Origin: Clostridia bacterium
GTDB taxonomy: Bacteria > Bacillota_A > Clostridia > Oscillospirales > CAG-272
Length of the DNA: 64,000 bases
Assembly: GCA_017501175.1 (NCBI GenBank)
Contig: JAFVXK010000014.1
Coordinates: 1 to 64,000 of the forward strand
Direction: 5' to 3'
This document shows, one piece after another, positions 61,250-64,000 of this stretch (positions are counted from its first letter, which is position 1; the number at the start of each line of letters is the position of its first letter). A program made the position numbers and the translations under genes. The notes under the pieces are model-generated. The model had not been told where the DNA came from and searched no databases. It saw only the letters and a list, made by a program, of their open reading frames with translations.

Positions 61250-61285
61250 GTTTTCGTAAAGAAAATAACAGCTTAAAGGAGCTTT

Positions 61286-61963
61286 ATGCTTAAAATAATT
61301 GAAATAAATCCCGACTTTGCGGTTGTGGAAAAGCCTGTAGGTATGCCATCGCAGTCCGATCCGACGGGAGACTCCGACGCGCTTAGCGAGTGTGCAAGGC
61401 AGCTTTCGGAAAGAGGCGAGCGTGGTGAGGTATATCTCGTCCACAGACTTGACAGGGTCGTTGGCGGCCTTATGGTTTTCGCGCGTAACAAGAAGTCTGC
61501 CGCGGCGCTCTCCGAGCTCTTTTCCTCGCGCGGAGCGGAGAAGTGCTACCTTGCCGTCACAGAGGGCGTTGCCGAGGGCGGTGAGCTTTGCGACCTTCTC
61601 TATAAGGACGCGGCAAAGGGAAAGGCTTTCGTCGTCGACAGAATGCGTAAGGGCGTCAAGGAGGCGCGGCTCACATACCGACAGATTTCACTTAAAGAAA
61701 CCGAGAGGGGAGCAAGAACGCTTGTAGAGGTCAAGCTCCTCACGGGAAGATATCACCAAATTCGCGTCCAGCTTGCCTCGCGAGGACTTTCGCTTGTAGG
61801 TGACGGTAAATACGGCTCGTGCGACAAGGGGAGCGCTACTCCCGCGCTTTATTCCTACCGCATAGCATTTGAGCTGTTCGGCAGAGCCTACGAGTTTTCG
61901 AGCCTTCCCGACACTAAGAGCTACCCTTGGTCGCTCTTTGACGTAAAGGAGATTTTAAAATGA
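61286..61963 (+). CDS. RluA-family pseudouridine synthase, short form
   Basis: 225 residues, catalytic domain only (no S4 domain). The active-site block YLVHRLDRVVGGLMVFAR contains the nucleophilic Asp, and LLTGRYHQIRVQLASRG matches the family. Modifies uridine in rRNA or tRNA; the target cannot be told from sequence. AAAGGAG precedes the ATG. Overlaps the next gene by four bases. Confidence 0.9.
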   Translation: MLKIIEINPDFAVVEKPVGMPSQSDPTGDSDALSECARQLSERGERGEVYLVHRLDRVVGGLMVFARNKKSAAALSELFSSRGAEKCYLAVTEGVAEGGELCDLLYKDAAKGKAFVVDRMRKGVKEARLTYRQISLKETERGARTLVEVKLLTGRYHQIRVQLASRGLSLVGDGKYGSCDKGSATPALYSYRIAFELFGRAYEFSSLPDTKSYPWSLFDVKEILK

Positions 61964-63108
61964 CGGAAAAGCTATATTACATCGATGCATACATAAAGGA
62001 GTTCTCCGCTACGGTTCTGTCCTGCGAGGCGACTTCTCTGGGGTTCGAAATTTTGCTTGACAAGACAGCCTTTTTCCCCGAGGAAGGCGGGCAGTATGCA
62101 GACCGCGGATACATAGGAGAGGCGCGCGTTTCGGACGCTCGTGAAACAGACGGTCTTATATATCACCTCGCCGACGCTCCGATAGAGGTTGGAAGGACCG
62201 TTTTGTGTAGGCTGGATTTTGAGGAGCGCTACGAGAAAATGCAATGCCACACCGCAGAGCATATTCTCTCGGGAATTATCAATAAAAGGCACGGACTTGA
62301 TAACGTAGGCTTCCATCTCGGAGAAAATTACGTCACTATGGACCTGTCGGGCGTTCTTACGCGCGAGGAGCTTGACGAAATAGAAAGAGAAGCAAACGAG
62401 GCTGTGTTTGCCAACGTCGAGGTTACGGCATACTTTCCGAGCTCCGAGGAGCTTCCTCGCTTGAATTATCGCGCCAAGCTTGATATAAGCGAGAATGTGC
62501 GGATAGTTAATATTGGAGAATACGATGCCTGCGCTTGCTGTGCGCCTCACGTTGCAAGGACGGGCGAGTGCGGTCTTATAAAAATACTGGATTTTGAAAA
62601 GCTTCGGGGTGGCTTGCGTCTCTTTATCACCGCAGGAAGAAGGGCGCTTATTGGCTATCGTGAGCTGTTTTCCTCCGCAACCGAGATATCGCGCCTACTG
62701 TCCGTCCCCAAAACCGAGATAGCTGACGGAGTGCGTAAGCTTTTATCCGACCTTGAAGCCGAGCGCTCTGCGTTTAAAAATTATAGGCTTTCGCTCGTTC
62801 GTGAGCGTGCCGCAGAGCTTGAAGAATGCGATGGAAATGCCGTCGTCACACTCGACGGAGCATCAACGGAAGAGCTTCGCATATTCGCCTCAGAGGCGGT
62901 ATCGCGCGTCAGCGGAATGCTCGTTGCTCTGTCGCCTGACGGCGCATCGGTTAGGTACGCCATAGCCTCGAATACACTCGATACAAGACCCGTTATAAAG
63001 GAAGCCAACAAAGCTCTTTCGGGAAGAGGCGGCGGAAGCGCCTCTTTGGTACAGGGGTCGTTTGGTGCGGATACCGAACAAATCAAGGCATATTTTGCTG
63101 ACAAATAA
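61960..63108 (+). CDS. Alanyl-tRNA editing protein (AlaX-type) with DHHA1 domain
   Basis: 382 residues. Free-standing homologue of the AlaRS editing and C-Ala parts. It clears Ser or Gly mischarged on tRNA-Ala. Metal-binding residues are HTAEH (97-101) and CACCAPH; the N-terminal TAFFPEEGGQYADRG is typical, and the final DHHA1-like region has GRGGGSASLVQGSF. Translationally coupled to the pseudouridine synthase gene (ATGA). Confidence 0.93.
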   Translation: MTEKLYYIDAYIKEFSATVLSCEATSLGFEILLDKTAFFPEEGGQYADRGYIGEARVSDARETDGLIYHLADAPIEVGRTVLCRLDFEERYEKMQCHTAEHILSGIINKRHGLDNVGFHLGENYVTMDLSGVLTREELDEIEREANEAVFANVEVTAYFPSSEELPRLNYRAKLDISENVRIVNIGEYDACACCAPHVARTGECGLIKILDFEKLRGGLRLFITAGRRALIGYRELFSSATEISRLLSVPKTEIADGVRKLLSDLEAERSAFKNYRLSLVRERAAELEECDGNAVVTLDGASTEELRIFASEAVSRVSGMLVALSPDGASVRYAIASNTLDTRPVIKEANKALSGRGGGSASLVQGSFGADTEQIKAYFADK

Positions 63109-63110
63109 AA

Positions 63111-63134
63111 AGTGAAGAGGAAAACCTCTTCACT
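63111..63134. terminator. Bidirectional terminator
   Basis: AGTGAAGAGG pairs with CCTCTTCACT around an AAAA loop, between the convergent alaX and dCMP deaminase genes. Confidence 0.85.
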
Positions 63135-63139
63135 ATTGC

Positions 63140-63637
63140 TTATTCATCTACCTTTAGATTAAGGACGAGATTTGCCCTCTTTGGCTTCAGTTGAGTGAGC
63201 TTTACTCCCGCAGCATCAAGCATTCTGCGCGAGGCTATCGTTGAGGGGGTGTTCTTATACTTGTCGGAAAGGTAAACAACCTCGGAAACGCCTGCCTGAA
63301 TTATTGCCTTTGCGCACTCGTTGCAGGGGAAAAGACCGACGTAGAGCGTCGAGCCTGCAAGGCTTTTGCCGCGCGAATTAAGTATCGCGTTTAGCTCTGC
63401 GTGAACGACGAACTGATATTTCGTGTCGCCCTTGGCTTCATCTCTGTTCCAGGGGAAGTCGTCGTCAGAGCAACCGTGAGGGAAGCCGTTGTAGCCTGTG
63501 GAAAGTATTCTGTTCTGCTCGTCAACGATGCAAGCGCCGACCTGAGTGTTCGGGTCCTTCGAGCGTTCTGCCGCCAGAAGAGCGACCCCCATAAAATATT
63601 CTTCCCAGCTTATGTAGTCCTGTCTTTTATCCGACAT
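63140..63637 (-). CDS. Deoxycytidylate deaminase (dCMP deaminase)
   Basis: 165 residues. Deaminates dCMP to dUMP for dTMP synthesis. Zinc site: HAELNAILN with catalytic His and Glu, and PCNECAKAI with the two Cys. The N-terminal ISWEEYFMGVALLAAERSKD and GYNGFPHGC (allosteric and substrate region) are typical. Closely related ComEB proteins share the fold. Own promoter. Confidence 0.93.
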   Translation of the reverse strand: MSDKRQDYISWEEYFMGVALLAAERSKDPNTQVGACIVDEQNRILSTGYNGFPHGCSDDDFPWNRDEAKGDTKYQFVVHAELNAILNSRGKSLAGSTLYVGLFPCNECAKAIIQAGVSEVVYLSDKYKNTPSTIASRRMLDAAGVKLTQLKPKRANLVLNLKVDE

Positions 63638-63681
63638 ATCGACTCTCCGTTCTGCCCGAGGGCAATTTGTTCTTACCTGTT

Positions 63682-63710
63682 ATTCTAGCATAAACGGGGC
63701 GGTATGTCAA
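63682..63710 (-). promoter_or_regulatory. Promoter of dCMP deaminase gene
   Basis: Minus strand TTGACA (63710-63705), 17 bases, TAGAAT (63687-63682), with TGC before the -10. Confidence 0.75.
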
Positions 63711-63737
63711 CAATATCTGCCAAAAAGGAGCGAAAAA

Positions 63738-64000
63738 ATGAATAATGAATACGAAAACTGCCTCCTTTGCGGCAGAGCGTGCGGAAAAAACAGAAGAGAA
63801 GGCGAGCTTGGCTACTGCAAAATGTTGGCAGTGCCCACCGTTGCGAGAGCCGCCCTTCACGCGTGGGAAGAGCCCTGCATTTCGGGCACTCGCGGCTCGG
63901 GAACTGTATTTTTCACGGGTTGCTCTCTCGGCTGTATTTTCTGTCAGAACAGGGAAATCTCGGGCGGCAAGGTCGGGCGCACTGTGAGTGACGAGCGCCT
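63738..64000 (+). CDS. Radical SAM protein, PflA-like activase (3' partial)
   Basis: Open from the ATG at 63738 (AAGGAG seven bases upstream) to the window end, 87 codons seen. Opens with a C-x2-C-x3-C type segment (CLLCGRAC) and LGYCKM, then the radical SAM cluster motif CSLGCIFCQN. This matches the COG1313-type activases that resemble pyruvate formate-lyase-activating enzymes; the true target cannot be inferred from the part seen. Confidence 0.85.
   Translation, partial: MNNEYENCLLCGRACGKNRREGELGYCKMLAVPTVARAALHAWEEPCISGTRGSGTVFFTGCSLGCIFCQNREISGGKVGRTVSDER

Noticed and set aside
61230..61282. 10-bp inverted repeat AGCTCCTTTA/TAAAGGAGCT around the promoter of the pseudouridine synthase
   Set aside because: One arm lies inside the promoter spacer and the other is the ribosome site itself; the match may be chance and the RNA cannot form the stem because the first arm is not transcribed.

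Overview
The window looks like chromosome of an anaerobic, gut-type Clostridia member (Bacillota). Supporting signs are a six-gene Rnf complex in the clostridial order C-D-G-E-A-B with an ApbE flavin transferase, an iron-sulfur L-serine dehydratase, a SpoIIQ-like M23 protein, strong AAGGAGG ribosome binding sites, many lipoproteins, YDG-repeat (MBG) surface proteins and plant or host glycan enzymes. I saw no rRNA, phage, insertion sequence or CRISPR array. One tRNA gene (Leu, GAG) is present. Coding density is high and both strands are used in short operons. Most intergenic gaps hold a readable housekeeping promoter (TTGnnn-N17-TAnnnT) and a hairpin terminator.

Layout. 1-2.6 kb: the end of a DUF362/ferredoxin protein, a candidate small RNA and two AT-rich secreted proteins. 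2.6-6.4 kb: a large SF1 helicase-nuclease. 6.6-10.4 kb: serine acetyltransferase, a QueT transporter with a candidate preQ1 riboswitch, and a GH3 glycosidase. 10.7-16 kb: a MecA-like adaptor, then an unsaturated-uronate operon (KduI fusion, KduD-like SDR, GH88) facing a divergent AraC regulator. 16-19.7 kb: plsY, methyltransferase, tsaE, tsaB, rpiB. 19.8-25 kb: QueG-like reductase, SGNH hydrolase, secreted nuclease, tRNA-Leu, lipoprotein. 25-29.8 kb: acyltransferase, YfcC transporter, HD hydrolase, M20 peptidase. 29.9-33 kb: GH106-like glycosidase. 33-38.4 kb: serine dehydratase, DUF896, CxxC membrane protein, alanine symporter, homoserine dehydrogenase, SpoIIQ-like protein. 38.6-45.6 kb: Na/Pi transporter, cytidylate-kinase-like protein, argS, yebC, pseudouridine synthase, upp. 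45.9-56.7 kb: nucleotidyltransferase, Gfo/Idh/MocA oxidoreductase, an amber-interrupted lipoprotein, apbE, rnfCDGEAB, NusG-II protein, Gx transporter. 56.8-64 kb: a small unknown protein, acyl-ACP thioesterase, thioredoxin, a large surface protein with a cytoplasmic L15-like tail, pseudouridine synthase, alanyl-tRNA editing protein, dCMP deaminase and the start of a radical SAM activase.

How genes work together. The GH88, KduI and SDR genes form the core of a route from unsaturated oligouronides towards 2-keto-3-deoxygluconate, probably under the adjacent AraC protein. The GH3 and GH106-like enzymes fit the same polysaccharide-degrading lifestyle. ApbE would flavinylate RnfD and RnfG of the ion-pumping ferredoxin:NAD oxidoreductase. 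QueT and the QueG-like reductase suggest queuosine precursor salvage.

The most unusual observations are a ribosomal-protein-L15-like domain on the cytoplasmic tail of a surface protein (58.7-61.2 kb), a galactose-binding-like/KduI fusion with an internal ribosome binding site (13.3-15.0 kb), a CAG-to-TAG interruption of a duplicated lipoprotein beside apbE, a duplicated FMN-binding RnfG, and several structured leaders.
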